NCBI RefSeq assembly: GCF_001514305.1
Contig: NZ_KQ949089.1
Coordinates: forward strand, 107,091-171,090
From: Streptomyces dysideae
GTDB taxonomy: Bacteria > Actinomycetota > Actinomycetes > Streptomycetales > Streptomycetaceae
Length of the DNA stretch: 64,000 nt
Reading direction: 5' to 3'
Position numbers and translations under genes: made by a program
Shown here: piece after piece, positions 63,089-64,000 of the stretch
How positions within the stretch are numbered: the first letter of the stretch is position 1
Layout of the letters: each line of letters opens with the position of its first letter
Notes under the pieces: model-generated
Seen by the model: only the letters and a program-made list of their open reading frames with translations
Told to the model about the DNA's origin: nothing
The model's database searches: none

Positions 63089-63856
63089 GTGAGCAGTCCC
63101 ACCCCAGCAGAGCCCTCCGGTGCACAGCCCTCCGGTGCCTCCGGTGTTCCTTCCCTCTCGCTGACCGAGCGACGCAAGGCGGCGACGCGGATGGAGATCG
63201 CCCGCGCCGCGGCCGGCCTCTTTGTGCGGCAGGGCCTGCGGGCCACCCGCGCCGAGGACATCGCCCAGGCCGCCGGTATCGCCCCGCGTACCTTCTACCG
63301 TTACTTCGCCACGAAGGAGGAGGCCGTCGCCCCGCTCTACGCGGCGGGCGCGGAACGCTGGACGGAGGCGGTACGGCAGGCCCCCGCAGACCTGTCCGTA
63401 CCTGAGGCACTGGAACACGCCGTACGGCACACGCTGACGCCGGGCGCCGGGGTGTCCGCGGCGTCCTGGGAATGGGTCCGCACCCTGATCCGCCTGGCCG
63501 CCTCCAGTCCCGCGCTGAGCAAGGTGTGGGCGGAGGTGTGCCATGCGGAGGAACGGTCGTTGGCGGAGGTGCTGGCGGGGAGGGCGACGGGGGCTCCGGC
63601 CGCAGCCGGGTCTTCGGCTTCGGCCGGGACTGGGGGCGGTGACGACAACGTTGCCGAGGCGGCGGTCACCTCCCCGGAGCTGAGCTTCACGGGGGCCGTC
63701 GCCAGTGCCGCTGTACGCGTGGCGGTGGAGGCCTGGGCGGCCGGAAACGCCCCCGCGCACGGTCCGCGGGGTCCGGCCGCGCTGGCGATGCGGAACCTGG
63801 GGGCGCTGCGGGACTTCCCGTGGGGGGAGATCGAGGGTGCCGTCCGGGCGCGCTGA
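63089..63856 (+). CDS. TetR-family regulator (SCO3201-like)
   Basis: The 255-residue protein starts at GTG 63089. A Pro/Ser-rich head is followed by the HTH (TRAEDIAQAAGIAPRTFYRY). The C-terminal body is TetR-like with a low-complexity insert (AAAGSSASAGTGGGDDN). Position next to hrdD suggests the SCO3201 orthologue, whose overproduction was reported to block development in S. coelicolor. Confidence 0.8.
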   Translation: MSSPTPAEPSGAQPSGASGVPSLSLTERRKAATRMEIARAAAGLFVRQGLRATRAEDIAQAAGIAPRTFYRYFATKEEAVAPLYAAGAERWTEAVRQAPADLSVPEALEHAVRHTLTPGAGVSAASWEWVRTLIRLAASSPALSKVWAEVCHAEERSLAEVLAGRATGAPAAAGSSASAGTGGGDDNVAEAAVTSPELSFTGAVASAAVRVAVEAWAAGNAPAHGPRGPAALAMRNLGALRDFPWGEIEGAVRAR

Positions 63857-64000
63857 CCGGCCGTCCCGGCGAGTCGGCCGCCGTCGGCCCGTGTCAGACG
63901 GGCCGCGGTGACCGGGTGTCCCGTCGAGGCCGCCGCCTCCGGCCCGTGCCAGACGGGAGTGCGGTGACCGGCCGTCCGTCGGGTCAGCCACCCGCGGCGC
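63857..64000. repeat. Imperfect tandem repeats at the window end
   Basis: A GC-rich unit of about 57 bp beginning GACCGGCCGTCC and including GTGTCAGACGGG/GTGCCAGACGGG appears about two and a half times. No gene is visible. Confidence 0.6.

Overview
The window is high-GC actinobacterial DNA with GTG starts, ATGA/GTGA gene overlaps and Streptomyces-type families, and is best read as part of a Streptomyces chromosome. The right end (57-64 kb) carries TetR, DHA2 efflux pump, MarR, DODA-type dioxygenase, GNAT, an HrdD-type sigma factor and a second TetR. From memory this order resembles the hrdD region of S. coelicolor. The remainder is accessory DNA: biosynthetic remnants, a mobile and defence region, a nitrogen-starvation (Nit1C-like) operon and a zone of broken genes.

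Layout. (1) 1-3.8 kb: end of an apparently terpenoid operon with a CrtC/AttH-like lipocalin protein, an SCP2-polyprenyl synthetase fusion and two unrecognised proteins. (2) 3.9-5.7 kb: one reading frame made from pieces of LanC, a LanB-type dehydratase and a tyrosine integrase, then a double-HTH protein. (3) 5.8-30.6 kb: a region in large parts AT-richer, ending at a tRNA-Arg(CCT) gene whose 3' 45 bases are duplicated 1.17 kb away. Its left half is a defence island: a CBASS operon (CD-NTase, Cap15-like effector and a third DisA_N-like gene), an XRE regulator with a 15-codon divergent microgene, a PD-(D/E)xK nuclease, and an HTH-EgtD-like methyltransferase opposite three unknown small genes. 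Its right half looks like an integrative element: regulators, small membrane proteins, an MT-A70 methyltransferase, a coupling-type ATPase, a replication-relaxation protein, a large serine recombinase and a VapBC pair.

(4) 30.8-33.9 kb: a frameshifted DDE-like gene and a broken LuxR-type LAL regulator. The regulator holds a 204-bp MITE-like insertion with 34-bp imperfect terminal inverted repeats and an 8-bp target duplication. (5) 34.1-42.5 kb: a nine-gene, tightly coupled minus-strand operon matching the MSMEG_0565-0572 families. One of its two carbon-nitrogen hydrolases has lost the catalytic Glu and Cys. (6) 42.7-53.3 kb: two secreted GH43-AbfB arabinan enzymes, an amidohydrolase and an aldo/keto reductase among many fragments (two histidine kinases, a dehydrogenase tail, Liv ABC genes, a ricin lectin, an EamA transporter). 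(7) 53.3-57 kb: a tandem IclR regulator and a secreted M6 metalloprotease, separated by a repeat tract holding a degenerate second copy of the protease tail.

The strongest candidates for an undescribed system are the three-gene CBASS-like operon with two unrelated nucleotidyl-cyclase folds (6.3-9.6 kb) and the HTH-methyltransferase cassette with its three-gene partner operon (13.1-15.7 kb). All function calls come from reading motifs by eye. No database search was run.
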